From an uncultured Mycoplasmatota bacterium (GTDB lineage Bacteria > Bacillota_I > Bacilli_A > RF39 > UBA660), in contig URVV01000008.1 in the NCBI GenBank assembly GCA_900551455.1, forward strand, positions 1 to 57,318: 57,318 nucleotides of DNA. The letters are read 5' to 3'. A program made the translations under genes and the position numbers. The notes below the pieces were generated by a model. It worked only from the letters and a program-made list of their open reading frames with translations. It was not told the origin of the DNA and searched no databases. Positions 26,934 through 36,088 of the stretch are shown piece by piece. How positions within the stretch are numbered: position 1 is the first letter of the stretch; the number at the start of each line of letters is the position of its first letter.

Positions 26934-28967
26934 TTATTGTTCCTTTTCATAGTTGCAACTTGAACATTTTATTTTTTTGCCTTTTTTTACTAAAATGTTG
27001 TGGCACTGTGGGCAAGATTCATTAATTGGTTCGTCCCAAGTGGCAAAATCACATTTTGGATAATTTGTACAGCCGTAAAATACTTTCCCTTTTCTAGTTT
27101 TTTTGGCTATTATTTTGCCATCACATTTAGGACAGGGCATAATCTCTTGAGGGGGTTCTTTATCATTTTTTATGTATTTACATGTTGGGTAATTTGAACA
27201 AGCTACAAATGATCCATATTTACTTCTTTTAACTACTAGTGGGCTTTGGCAATTTGGGCATAACTCCCCTGTTTCTTCAGGAGGCTTTTTTTCCATATTA
27301 CTAAAGGCCTCTTCTACTTTAGGTTCAAATTCTGTATAGAATCTTGTTAACAGTTTAGTATACTCGAGGTTACCATCAGCTATTTTGTCTAGATCATCTT
27401 CCATCTCTTTGGTATAGGCTACATTAATTATATCTTTAAAATATTCTTGTAGTTTATCTGTTGTTTCTATGCCTATTTCTGTTGGATGAAATTTTTTATC
27501 TATTACTTTAACATATCCTCGATCTTCTAAAATACCAATGGTTGTGGCATAAGTTGATGGTCTTCCTATGCCTAGTGTTTCCATTTCCTTGATTAATTTA
27601 CTTTCGGTGTATCTTGATGGAGGTTTGGTTGTGTGCATTGTGTATGTAATATCATTAGCGGCAAGAATGTTTGTTTTATACGTACTAAAGTCTGGTAATA
27701 TTGTGTCATTGTTTTCTTCGTATTCGCCGTATACTTTTAAGTAACCATCAAATATAAGGATACTACCGGTAGCTTTGAATTGATAGTTGTTATTATCTAG
27801 AATAATAGTTGTAGAGGAGAATTTGGCATCTTTCATTAGGGATGCAAGTGCTCTATAATAAATCATTTTATACAATTTATATTCATCATTTGATAAATAA
27901 GGCTTGACACTTTCTGGGGTCCTGTTAATACTAGTTGGACGAATGGCTTCGTGGGCATCTTGGACATTTTCAGTTTTTTTACTTACTTTAACATATCCTA
28001 AATAATCTTCACCATATTTATCTTTTATAAAACCATATGTTGGCTTTATAAATTCTTCAGATAATCTAATAGAATCTGTTCTCATATATGTTATTAATCC
28101 AACAGTTTCATCTTTTAAAGCAATACCTTCATATAATTTTTGAGCTAACATCATTGTTTTCTTACTGGTAAAGTTTAGCTTTGTTGAGGCATCTTGTTGA
28201 AGTGTTGATGTTATATAAGGGGGTTTTGCTTTTTTAGATTTTTCACTTTTATCAATAGAATCTATTTTGAAAGCTTTTGAGAGTTTATCAATTATTTCTT
28301 TAGCTGCAAATTCTGTTTTTATTTCAATTTTTTTATGGTTATATGTATCTAATTTAGCAATAAAATCAGTAAAATTGGCTTCTATTTCATAATAATCTTC
28401 GGGAATAAATTTTTCTATTTCTCTTTCTTTGTCAACAATTAATTTTAAGGCAACACTTTGAACACGTCCGGCAGATTTACCACCTGTTTTAGATTGCATT
28501 AGTTTACTTAATCTAAATCCTATAATACGATCTAACATTCTTCTGGTTTCTTGTGATTTGACTAAATCAGTATCTATTTCTCTGGCTTTTGAAAAACTTG
28601 AGAGAATTACATCTTTAGTTATTTCATTAAAGACAATTCTTTTATATTTATCATCTGATAATCCTAGTGTATCGTATAAATGCCATGATATTGCCTCACC
28701 TTCACGATCGGGGTCGGTTGCTAAATATACGAAATCAGATTGTTTAACATCTTTTTTTAATTCAGTAACTAATTTCTTTTTACCTTTAATTATTTCATAT
28801 TTGGGTTTAAAGTTATCATCTATATCTATTCCAAAACCATATTTTCCGGTAGTAGATAGATCTCTTATATGTCCTAGGGATGATACTACTTTGTAATCTT
28901 TTCCTAAATACTTTTCAATAGTTTTACTTTTACTTGGAGATTCTACAATAACTAATTTCTTTGGCAT
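26934..28967 (-). CDS. topA: DNA topoisomerase I (type IA)
   Basis: A 677-residue enzyme that relaxes negative supercoils. It starts with a Toprim domain (LVIVESPSKSKTIEKYLG, DPDREGEAISW), has the catalytic Tyr294 in LITYMRTDSI, and SAGRVQSVAL. Three C-terminal zinc ribbons each carry Cys-x2-Cys pairs (CPNC..., CPKC..., CPQC...CSSC) and bind single-stranded DNA. SD GGAGG and strong promoter upstream. Often next to dprA or xerC in Firmicutes; these are not in this window. Confidence 0.97.
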   Translation of the reverse strand: MPKKLVIVESPSKSKTIEKYLGKDYKVVSSLGHIRDLSTTGKYGFGIDIDDNFKPKYEIIKGKKKLVTELKKDVKQSDFVYLATDPDREGEAISWHLYDTLGLSDDKYKRIVFNEITKDVILSSFSKAREIDTDLVKSQETRRMLDRIIGFRLSKLMQSKTGGKSAGRVQSVALKLIVDKEREIEKFIPEDYYEIEANFTDFIAKLDTYNHKKIEIKTEFAAKEIIDKLSKAFKIDSIDKSEKSKKAKPPYITSTLQQDASTKLNFTSKKTMMLAQKLYEGIALKDETVGLITYMRTDSIRLSEEFIKPTYGFIKDKYGEDYLGYVKVSKKTENVQDAHEAIRPTSINRTPESVKPYLSNDEYKLYKMIYYRALASLMKDAKFSSTTIILDNNNYQFKATGSILIFDGYLKVYGEYEENNDTILPDFSTYKTNILAANDITYTMHTTKPPSRYTESKLIKEMETLGIGRPSTYATTIGILEDRGYVKVIDKKFHPTEIGIETTDKLQEYFKDIINVAYTKEMEDDLDKIADGNLEYTKLLTRFYTEFEPKVEEAFSNMEKKPPEETGELCPNCQSPLVVKRSKYGSFVACSNYPTCKYIKNDKEPPQEIMPCPKCDGKIIAKKTRKGKVFYGCTNYPKCDFATWDEPINESCPQCHNILVKKGKKIKCSSCNYEKEQ

Positions 28968-28994
28968 ATTTTTTACCTCCGTCCTTTCTTACCA

Positions 28995-29024
28995 ATTATA
29001 TACGAATTATTTTTGTTTTGTCAA
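28995..29024 (-). promoter_or_regulatory. sigma-A promoter of topA
   Basis: TTGACA (29019-29024), 18-base spacer and TATAAT (28995-29000) on the minus strand, in the divergent region shared with the yutH-like gene. Confidence 0.86.
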
Positions 29025-29093
29025 ACTTTTTCACTATGAAGTTATTTTTACATTATTTTGTAAATTAAACATAAACTTTAATGAGTGATTATA

Positions 29094-29996
29094 ATGAAAA
29101 ATTTTATTGAGTATTTTTACAATATGCGAATAGATAAAATTAAATATGAGGATAAGAGTTATTCTTTCGTTTATAATGGTTATTTATATAAAATGTATAT
29201 TTATGATAATTATGGAAATGTTAATTTTTTATTAGAAGTTAATAAAAAGTTAATTGGAAATACTTTAATGAGTGAAATTATTAGTAATAGAAATGGTGAG
29301 ATTATTAGTATTAATAATAATATACCTTATATCTTAATACGAATATATGCAAATGGGAATAAGGTTATTTCTTTAGAAGAAATTAGTTATTTAGCTAATT
29401 CTTTATATAAGGATAAGATACAAATCAATTGGGGAAATCTTTGGAGTAGAAAAATAGATTATTTGGAAGATCTTATTAATGAGAATGGAAAAAAGTATCC
29501 GATTATTGTTGATAGTTTTAATTATTTTGTTGGAATGGCAGAAAATGCTATTAGTTATTATAATAATATTGTTTTAGAAAATGATTATAAGTATGTTGTT
29601 AGTCATAAAGTTATTAGGTTTGATGATACGGTTGAAGCTTTATATAATCCTTTAAATATTATTTTTGATTATCGTGCCAGAGATGTGGCGGAATATTTAA
29701 AAATTTCTTTTTTTAGGAATAATTATAATGTTTATTATGAGCTTGATAATTATCTTAAAAATAGTAATCTAAGTTTAAGTGAGGTAAAATTATTAGTTGC
29801 TAGATTGTTATATCCAAGCTTTTATTTTGATATGTATGAGGATATAATTATTGATGGGAAAGAAGAGAAAATTATTCTTGAAGTGGTTACTAGATTAAAT
29901 GAATATGAAATTTATCTTAGTCAGATCATTGATTATTTAAGAAAAGTTTATGGGGTGGATGATGTTTTATGGTTAAAAAAAAGAAGAATTAATTGA
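29094..29996 (+). CDS. yutH: YutH-like spore coat kinase-family protein
   Basis: A 300-residue protein of the CotS/YutH family: degenerate aminoglycoside-phosphotransferase folds associated with the spore coat. The C-terminal half matches YutH best: RARDVAEYLKISFFRNN, then LSLSEVKLLVARLLYPSFYFDMYEDI, a block with family Arg-Leu-Leu-(Y/F)-P and Y-F-D residues. The usual kinase catalytic HxDxxxxN is not seen. Linked to the NifU-type gene, just like yutH-yutI in Bacillus. Start at ATG 29094 after GAGTGAT; the in-frame GTG upstream belongs to that site. Confidence 0.75.
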   Translation: MKNFIEYFYNMRIDKIKYEDKSYSFVYNGYLYKMYIYDNYGNVNFLLEVNKKLIGNTLMSEIISNRNGEIISINNNIPYILIRIYANGNKVISLEEISYLANSLYKDKIQINWGNLWSRKIDYLEDLINENGKKYPIIVDSFNYFVGMAENAISYYNNIVLENDYKYVVSHKVIRFDDTVEALYNPLNIIFDYRARDVAEYLKISFFRNNYNVYYELDNYLKNSNLSLSEVKLLVARLLYPSFYFDMYEDIIIDGKEEKIILEVVTRLNEYEIYLSQIIDYLRKVYGVDDVLWLKKRRIN

Positions 29997-30000
29997 TGTA

Positions 30001-30228
30001 TTAATCTTCATTGACTACTTTTATTATTTCAGGGACTTCATTTATTAAGGCTGTTTCAATACCACTTTCTAGAGTATGATCTGATAATGGGCAATTACTA
30101 CATGCTCCGATTAGTTTTACATAAGCAACACCATTTTCATATCTTTTAAATTCTACATCTCCACCATCATTTTGTAAATATGGTCTTATTTTGTTTAATA
30201 CTTCATTTATTTTCTTTTCAATTTCCAT
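30001..30228 (-). CDS. yutI: NifU-like iron-sulfur scaffold protein (YutI)
   Basis: A 75-residue NifU C-terminal domain: EKKINEVLNKIRPYLQNDGG, then the Cys-x2-Cys pair in GACSNCPLSDHTLE and the ending EVPEIIKVV. It can hold an Fe-S cluster and pass it to targets. ATG at 30228 chosen because AGGTGAT is three bases before it; the open frame runs further upstream without SD. Tail-to-tail with the yutH-like gene, four bases apart. Confidence 0.92.
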   Translation of the reverse strand: MEIEKKINEVLNKIRPYLQNDGGDVEFKRYENGVAYVKLIGACSNCPLSDHTLESGIETALINEVPEIIKVVNED

Positions 30229-30281
30229 TTTATCACCTGAAATAAGTATAATATTTTTTTTTATATTTTTCAATTAGAAAC

Positions 30282-30310
30282 TTTAAAAATATAGAAAATA
30301 ATGTTATAAT
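30282..30310 (+). promoter_or_regulatory. promoter of the S1-domain gene
   Basis: TTTAAA (30282-30287), 17-base spacer and TATAAT (30305-30310) with extended TGT; about 20 bases before the start codon at 30332. Confidence 0.78.
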
Positions 30311-30331
30311 ACCTACAGAAAGAGGAATAAT

Positions 30332-30691
30332 ATGGATGATATAAAGATAAATGATGTAATTGAGGTTACAGTTACAGGTATTCAAAAATATGGAGCTTTT
30401 GTATTAATTAATAATAAATATGATGGTCTAATACATATTTCAGAGATATCTAGTGGGTATGTTAAAAATATTAATGACTATATTAGAATTAAGGATAAAA
30501 TTTATGCCCAAGTCGTTGATAAAGATGAGGAGACAGGAAAATTTAAACTTAGTATTAAGAATATTGATTATCGTAATGATGGAAGAGTTATTGGTACTGA
30601 GGGAACTTATACGAATGGTTTTGAACCATTGAAGGAACATCTTGATTTGTGGATAAATGAAAAGATAAAGGAAATTATGGATAAAATGTAA
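30332..30691 (+). CDS. yugI: S1-domain RNA-binding protein (YugI/CvfD/GSP13-like)
   Basis: A 119-residue protein with an S1 OB-fold at residues 5-75 (VIEVTVTGIQKYGAFVLI, then DGLIHISEISSGYVKNI) and a short tail with GFEPLKEHLDLWINEKIKEI, which is the mark of YugI/general stress protein 13. YugI binds ribosomes and CvfD is its streptococcal counterpart involved in post-transcriptional regulation. SD AGAGGAA. It has its own promoter and no clear terminator before the tRNA promoter. Confidence 0.85.
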   Translation: MDDIKINDVIEVTVTGIQKYGAFVLINNKYDGLIHISEISSGYVKNINDYIRIKDKIYAQVVDKDEETGKFKLSIKNIDYRNDGRVIGTEGTYTNGFEPLKEHLDLWINEKIKEIMDKM

Positions 30692-30700
30692 AAAAAATTG

Positions 30701-30729
30701 TTGACACGAGTTAAAACTCGTGGTATATT
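30701..30729 (+). promoter_or_regulatory. promoter of the five-tRNA operon with a palindromic spacer
   Basis: TTGACA (30701-30706), 17-base spacer and TATATT (30724-30729) with extended TGG. The spacer is almost wholly the inverted repeat CACGAGTT-AA-AACTCGTG (30705-30722), so an operator or a cruciform in the promoter is possible. The first tRNA begins 61 bases past the -10. Confidence 0.9.
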
Positions 30730-30790
30730 ATTAAATGTCAGTTGCCAATGTGTTTATGTTTTAGTTATTGATTGAACTGATATTTATTTC

Positions 30791-30867
30791 GGGCGATTAG
30801 CTCAGTTGGTTAGAGCACCTGCCTTACAAGCAGGGGGTCACAGGTTCGAGTCCTGTATCGCCCACCA
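30791..30867 (+). tRNA. tRNA-Val(UAC)
   Basis: Acceptor GGGCGAT/ATCGCCC, anticodon loop CTTACAA (UAC), T loop TTCGAGT, A73 and encoded CCA. First gene in the five-tRNA operon. Confidence 0.97.
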
Positions 30868-30874
30868 TTATGTT

Positions 30875-30950
<76 letters not shown>

Positions 30951-30959
30951 TCTTTTTTT

Positions 30960-31043
30960 GGAGGGATAGCGAAGTGGTCAAACGCGGCAGACTGTAAATC
31001 TGTTCCTTCGGGTTCCATGGTTCAAATCCATGTCCCTCCACCA
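30960..31043 (+). tRNA. tRNA-Tyr(GUA)
   Basis: Acceptor GGAGGGA/TCCCTCC, anticodon loop CTGTAAA (GUA) and the long variable arm (TTCCTTCGGG) of a class II tRNA; CCA encoded. Likely queuosine substrate at G34 (see queA at 34911). Confidence 0.97.
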
Positions 31044-31075
31044 CTTTGTTTTGGTTAGATAGTACGTCGTATCAT

Positions 31076-31150
31076 TGCCTCGTAGCCAAGCGGTAAGGCA
31101 TCACACTTTGACTGTGACATTCGCTAGTTCGAGTCTAGCCGAGGCAACCA
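31076..31150 (+). tRNA. tRNA-Gln(UUG)
   Basis: Acceptor TGCCTCG/CGAGGCA, anticodon loop CTTTGAC (UUG), encoded CCA. Confidence 0.96.
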
Positions 31151-31157
31151 CTAATAT

Positions 31158-31233
31158 GTTCCGTTAGCTCAGCCGGTAGAGCATTTGACTTTTAATCAAA
31201 GGGTCATGCGTTCGAATCGCATACGGGACACCA
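31158..31233 (+). tRNA. tRNA-Lys(UUU)
   Basis: Acceptor GTTCCGT/ACGGGAC (one T-G pair), anticodon loop CTTTTAA (UUU), encoded CCA. Last tRNA of the operon. Confidence 0.96.
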
Positions 31234-31243
31234 TTTAGAAATT

Positions 31244-31278
31244 AAACAAATCTTTGTAATGAAGGTTTGTTTTTTTTG
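31244..31278 (+). terminator. terminator of the five-tRNA operon
   Basis: AAACAAATCTT/AAGGTTTGTTT hairpin (one G-T pair) followed by T tract. Confidence 0.85.
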
Positions 31279-31297
31279 TGTTCTTTTATTTAAATAT

Positions 31298-31332
31298 AAA
31301 AACTATTACCTTTTTTAATGGTAATAGTTATT
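31298..31332 (-). terminator. terminator after trmK
   Basis: AACTATTACC/GGTAATAGTT hairpin with A/T flanks, overlapping the trmK stop codon. Confidence 0.85.
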
Positions 31333-31996
31333 TATATAGCTTTATTATTTTGTTTATTTTATATCTTTCTAGTATTTTATTTTTAGGAATCATCTTTTTA
31401 ATTATTAATAATTTCTTTAGTTCTGCTTTTTGATATTCTTTAAATAATAAGGAGTCTTTTTCTAGAAGAATTGGACCAAAATATAATTCTTTTGAGGTAT
31501 ATTTGGCTTTTTTTGCTGCTTTAATAAATCTAATAATTATATATATTTTATTGTTATCTTTAACTATTTGTTCTTCATTTATTTGATAACCTATTTTGGT
31601 TATTTCTTTTCTTATTAATTCGTTTTTGGTATTACTTTGGATAATTATAGTGCTAATGTTGGATAATTTTTTGGTGTTATTTTTAATGATACCAATAATT
31701 GTATTGGCTCCCATTCCAGAAATAATAATGGTATCAATATTATCTTCTTGATTTAGAGAATCTAATCCATTACCTAATCGAGTTTCAATAATACCTTCAA
31801 GATGATTTCTTTTAATATTTTCTTTAGCATTGTTCAGAGCTAAGCCGTTAATATCGCTAGCAATGATTTTTGAGGAAATTCTTTTTTGATAAAGATAAAT
31901 ATCTAATAGGCCATGATCGCAACCAATATCAATAACGTTGGAGTTTATTGGTACTAGTGTGGCAATCGCTTCTAACCTTGGAGATATTTTAATCAT
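31328..31996 (-). CDS. trmK: tRNA (adenine(22)-N1)-methyltransferase TrmK
   Basis: A 222-residue class I SAM methyltransferase that modifies A22 of tRNAs. It begins ISPRLEAIATLV, followed by the SAM motif VIDIGCDHGLLDIYL, ASDINGLALNNAKENI and a DTIIISGMGANTII catalytic loop, all typical of TrmK (YqfN). The ATG overlaps sigA by eight bases. dnaG-sigA-trmK order agrees with the yqfN neighbourhood in B. subtilis. Confidence 0.94.
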   Translation of the reverse strand: MIKISPRLEAIATLVPINSNVIDIGCDHGLLDIYLYQKRISSKIIASDINGLALNNAKENIKRNHLEGIIETRLGNGLDSLNQEDNIDTIIISGMGANTIIGIIKNNTKKLSNISTIIIQSNTKNELIRKEITKIGYQINEEQIVKDNNKIYIIIRFIKAAKKAKYTSKELYFGPILLEKDSLLFKEYQKAELKKLLIIKKMIPKNKILERYKINKIIKLYK

Positions 31997-33089
31997 TTAG
32001 AAAATCCTTTAGTTTTCTACTTCTTGATGGATGACGTAATTTTCTTAGAGCTTTAGCTTCGATCTGACGTATTCTTTCACGAGTAACTCCGAACATTTGC
32101 CCTACTTCTTCGAGGGTTTTGCAACAGCCATCATCTAATCCAAATCTTAAGCGCAAAACTTGTTCTTCCCTTTCTGTTAGGGTTAGTAGGACATCAGAAA
32201 TTTCATCTTTTAGAAGTTCGTGAACAGTATATTCTTCTGGAGACATTGTTCTTTCGTCTTTTACGAAATCTCCTAAATGTGAATCATCTTCTTCACCAAT
32301 TGGGGTTTCTAGTGACACTGGTTCTTGAGCTATTTTTATAACTTCTCTTACCTTATCTAGTGAAAGATGCATTTTTTTAGCTAATTCTTCTTCAGTAGGT
32401 TCACGATTTAATTCAAGGGTTAATTGACGTTGATAACGTGATAATCTATTAATTGTTTCAACCATATGTACTGGAACTCTGATGGTCCTTGCTTGGTCGG
32501 CGATGGCTCTGGTGATGGCTTGTCTTATCCACCAGGTAGCATATGTAGAAAATTTATATCCTTTTTCGGCGTCAAATTTTTCTACAGCTTTCATAAGGCC
32601 AATATTTCCTTCTTGAATTAAGTCTAGAAATAGCATACCTCTTCCAACATATCTTTTAGCTATTGATACGACTAATCTTAGATTTGATTCAGCTAACTTG
32701 TTTTTGGCTTCTTCATCGCCAGCAACGATACGAGCAGATAATTCCATTTCTTCGTCTAAAGTAAGTAGGCTTATTTTTCCTATTTCTTTTAGGTACATTC
32801 TAACAGGGTCACTAATCGTTAGTTCCTTAGCTAGAGTACTATCTTTTAAGATGTCATCGATGCTTTCATTTCCGGCATCAGCATCATCATCTCCGGCTAA
32901 ATCTTCGTCGGTTACAACCTGAATATTGGCGTCCATTAGGCTGTTATACAAGTCATCTAGGGAGTCACTATCTAATTCTAATCCTTTTAAGGCTGTAGCT
33001 AATTGTTCATAGGTTATATATCCAACTTCAGCCCCCTTCTCTATTAATTCTTTTTTTCTGTCTTCATATGTTTTTATTTCTTCTATCAT
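31989..33089 (-). CDS. sigA: primary sigma factor SigA (RpoD)
   Basis: A 366-residue housekeeping sigma factor: acidic N-terminal region 1.1, region 1.2 (DPVRMYLKEIGKISLLT), region 2 (YATWWIRQAITRAIADQARTIRVPVHMVETIN), region 3 and region 4 (FGVTRERIRQIEAKALRKLRHPSRS). The promoters annotated in this window fit its consensus. It overlaps dnaG by one base and trmK by eight, a macromolecular synthesis operon. Confidence 0.98.
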   Translation of the reverse strand: MIEEIKTYEDRKKELIEKGAEVGYITYEQLATALKGLELDSDSLDDLYNSLMDANIQVVTDEDLAGDDDADAGNESIDDILKDSTLAKELTISDPVRMYLKEIGKISLLTLDEEMELSARIVAGDEEAKNKLAESNLRLVVSIAKRYVGRGMLFLDLIQEGNIGLMKAVEKFDAEKGYKFSTYATWWIRQAITRAIADQARTIRVPVHMVETINRLSRYQRQLTLELNREPTEEELAKKMHLSLDKVREVIKIAQEPVSLETPIGEEDDSHLGDFVKDERTMSPEEYTVHELLKDEISDVLLTLTEREEQVLRLRFGLDDGCCKTLEEVGQMFGVTRERIRQIEAKALRKLRHPSRSRKLKDFLND

Positions 33090-34813
33090 TATTTCACTCC
33101 TTTTAAAGATAAAATTTCGCTTAGAATACTGGCTTGTTTTAGTGGGTCAGTTTCTTCCTTTATTTTTTTATATAAGACATCAATTTTGTTTTTGACGGGA
33201 TATGAATTAATTAATTTTATATAGTCTTCAATTTCTTCGTCAGTATATTTTTCTCGACATTTTAGATTAATTATTTCTTTAAATAATTTTAGTATTTCTG
33301 GTTTTTCATAAATGTAACTAATAAAATCAGCTTCATTTAGAGTATGATATTTGTGGTAGTAATCTATCATTTCGTTAGATAATGCTCTAATGTTAGGATT
33401 GGGAAAAAAGGTGATGCGATTTTCAACGGTATGAATAATTTTTTCATCTTTTAACATATAGAATAACAATATTAGGCTTGCACTATCGCATTGATTTAAC
33501 TTTTCTTCTTTTTTTATTGTTATGGTTGATTGTTGTCTTTTATTAGTATGTTGCTTTTTCAAATTATTATATTTGTCTTTTAATATTTTTAGATCTAAAT
33601 TAAATTCTTTAGCCATTTTATTGATGGTTAATTCTACTAAAATAGGATCTTCAATGGATATTAGGTCTTTAATTGATTCATCAATATATTTGGAGATATC
33701 TTCAACATCTGATAAATTTTTATCTTCTTTATGTAATTTCATTAGAAATTCAATTGAGCTTAATGGATTATTTAATTTATTTTGAAATTTTTCTTGACCG
33801 TATTTTAGAATATATTCATCTGGATCTAAATTTTCTTCTAATCTTACTACTTTAGGGTTTACATCTATTTCTTTTAAAACATTAATTGCACTAGTAGTAG
33901 CCTCTTCTCCAGCTTTATCACCATCAAAGCATAGAATTATGTTATCAGCCATTTTTTTTAGGAGAGTAGCATTTTGTTTGGTTAAGGCTGTCCCCATTGT
34001 GGCTACGCAGTTGGAAATACCTACTGTACTGGCACGAATAACATCCATAAAGCCTTCCATAACGATAATGTTTTCATTTTTTTTCAAAGGACTTTTAGCT
34101 TGATGATAATTATAGAGAATTGTTCCTTTTTTGAATATTTTTGTTTCTTTAGTATTTATATATTTACTGTTATCTTTGGTATTATAAATACGTCCAGAGA
34201 AAGCAATAACATTTCCTTCTAAATCGTATAGAGGAAACATAATACGATTAATAAATAAATCTATACCATTCTCATTACTGATTCCTAAGTCTACTAATTC
34301 TTTTAATTTAATTCCTTTATTTAACAAATAGTTGGTTAATGATATTTTAGGAACAGATAGACCTATTTGAAATTTTTTGATGGTATCTTTGTCTATTTTT
34401 CTATTTTCTAAATATTCATAGGCATTCTTTCCTAATGAAGTATTTAAATTATTTTGATAAAATTTGCAGGCTAACTGATAAATTTCATATGATTTATCTT
34501 CTTTATTTTTAGTGGTTGTAAGAGTTCCTAAGTTGTATCCTACTTTATTACCTAAGAGTTTTACGGCATCATAGAATCCAATATGTTCATAGTTGGCTAC
34601 AAATTCGAAGACATTGCCAGATGTTCCACAGGAAAAACATTTAAAAATTTGTTTATCTTTTGAAACACTCATACTTGGGGAGTGATCATCGTGGAATGGG
34701 CATACGCCAAAATAATTTTTTCCTCTTTGAGTTAATGGGACATAGTTAGATATGATATCAACAATGTCAATTTTATTTCGAATTTCATTTATCATTTCAT
34801 TGGTGATGTTCAT
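33089..34813 (-). CDS. dnaG: DNA primase DnaG
   Basis: Makes RNA primers at the replication fork. The 574 residues have the CHC2 zinc finger (CPFHDDHSPSMSV...FKCFSCGTSGNVF), the Toprim catalytic core (IVMEGFMDVIRAST, LCFDGDKAGEEA) and a C-terminal helicase-binding region. It is directly upstream of sigA with TAATG overlap. Confidence 0.97.
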   Translation of the reverse strand: MNITNEMINEIRNKIDIVDIISNYVPLTQRGKNYFGVCPFHDDHSPSMSVSKDKQIFKCFSCGTSGNVFEFVANYEHIGFYDAVKLLGNKVGYNLGTLTTTKNKEDKSYEIYQLACKFYQNNLNTSLGKNAYEYLENRKIDKDTIKKFQIGLSVPKISLTNYLLNKGIKLKELVDLGISNENGIDLFINRIMFPLYDLEGNVIAFSGRIYNTKDNSKYINTKETKIFKKGTILYNYHQAKSPLKKNENIIVMEGFMDVIRASTVGISNCVATMGTALTKQNATLLKKMADNIILCFDGDKAGEEATTSAINVLKEIDVNPKVVRLEENLDPDEYILKYGQEKFQNKLNNPLSSIEFLMKLHKEDKNLSDVEDISKYIDESIKDLISIEDPILVELTINKMAKEFNLDLKILKDKYNNLKKQHTNKRQQSTITIKKEEKLNQCDSASLILLFYMLKDEKIIHTVENRITFFPNPNIRALSNEMIDYYHKYHTLNEADFISYIYEKPEILKLFKEIINLKCREKYTDEEIEDYIKLINSYPVKNKIDVLYKKIKEETDPLKQASILSEILSLKGVK

Positions 34814-34910
34814 ATTTATCCCTCCAATAATGATATTCCTAGTAAATATATAAATTACTTTTAAATTTATTTACTTTTTGTTAATTTGACACAAATTTTA
34901 CACTATTTGT

Positions 34911-35936
34911 TTATTTTATGAGCATTGCATCGCCAAATGAGAAGAAACGATATTTATTTTTTACGGCTTCTTCATAGGATGTTAGAATAATTTCCTTGGT
35001 GGCAAAAGCTGAAACAAGCATAATAAGAGTTGATTTTGGTAAGTGAAAATTTGTTATTTGAGCATCAATGGCTTTAAAGGTGTATCCAGGATAAATAAAA
35101 ATATCTGTCCATCCGGAAGTTTCTTTAAAGGTTCCATATTTTGTCATAATTGTTTCAAGAGTTCTGGTAGAAGTTGTTCCTACGGCAATGATTCTCTTGT
35201 TTTCTTTTTTAGCTTTATTTAGGGCGTCGGCAACGTCTTTTGACATTGAGTAAAATTCGCTATGCATTTTATGTGTTGTGACATCTTCGACGTTAACAGG
35301 TCTGAATGTTCCTAAGCCAACGTGCAATGTGATATAACATATTTGAATGCCTTTGGCTTTGATGGTACTAAGTAATTCTTTAGTAAAATGTAATCCGGCA
35401 GTTGGGGCAGCAGCTGATCCTATATTTTTAGCATATACTGTCTGATAACGATTTTTATCAGTTAATTTTTCTTTAATGTATGGCGGTAATGGCATTGAAC
35501 CTAATTCATCTAAAATTTCGTAGAATATTCCATTATAGAGGAAGGTAAATTCTCTTATTCCTTCTTCACCTACTTTAATACATTTTGCTTTTAATTTGCC
35601 ACTACCAAAGGAAATAATCGTTCCTTCTTTTACTCTTTTTGCAGGTTTTACTAAGCATTCCCAGTTATCACCGTTAATATTCTTTAAAAGTAATAATTCA
35701 ATTACAGCTGAAGTATCTATCTTTTGACCAATTATTCTGGCAGGCATTACCTTTGTATCATTTAGTACAAGGGTGTCTCCAGGATTTAAATAATTAATTA
35801 TGTTATAAAAAATATCGTGTTTGATTTCTCCAGTTTTTCTGTCTAGAACCATTAATTTAGAATTATCTCTTTTAATTAATGGTGTTTGTGCTATCAAATT
35901 TTCTGGTAAATAATAATCAAAGTCTTCTGTTTTCAT
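34911..35936 (-). CDS. queA: tRNA preQ1(34) S-adenosylmethionine ribosyltransferase-isomerase
   Basis: A 341-residue enzyme in the penultimate-to-last queuosine steps, adding the epoxycyclopentane ring to preQ1-tRNA. Signature blocks are FDYYLPENLIAQTPL, LVLNDTKVMPARI, PLPPYIKEKLTDKNRYQTVYAK and GSAAAPTAGLHFT. ATG at 35936 chosen after GGGAGTGG. tgt and ruvAB, common neighbours, are not in the window. A GUA tRNA-Tyr substrate is encoded at 30960. Confidence 0.95.
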   Translation of the reverse strand: MKTEDFDYYLPENLIAQTPLIKRDNSKLMVLDRKTGEIKHDIFYNIINYLNPGDTLVLNDTKVMPARIIGQKIDTSAVIELLLLKNINGDNWECLVKPAKRVKEGTIISFGSGKLKAKCIKVGEEGIREFTFLYNGIFYEILDELGSMPLPPYIKEKLTDKNRYQTVYAKNIGSAAAPTAGLHFTKELLSTIKAKGIQICYITLHVGLGTFRPVNVEDVTTHKMHSEFYSMSKDVADALNKAKKENKRIIAVGTTSTRTLETIMTKYGTFKETSGWTDIFIYPGYTFKAIDAQITNFHLPKSTLIMLVSAFATKEIILTSYEEAVKNKYRFFSFGDAMLIK

Positions 35937-36040
35937 ACTAACCACTCCCAAACTGCAATATATTATAGCACATTTTTCTACAAATTGTTAACTTTTTAGT
36001 TAAAAAATAATATTTGTATAAATAATAATTATTGGGTATA

Positions 36041-36081
36041 AAAAAACAGAACCACTTATATTTTGTTAAAGGTGTTCTGTT
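36041..36081 (-). terminator. terminator after the ydcF/sanA-like gene
   Basis: AACAGAACACC/GGTGGTTCTGTT-like hairpin (imperfect) followed by T tract on the minus strand, eight bases past the stop codon. Confidence 0.75.
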
Positions 36082-36088
36082 GGTATAT

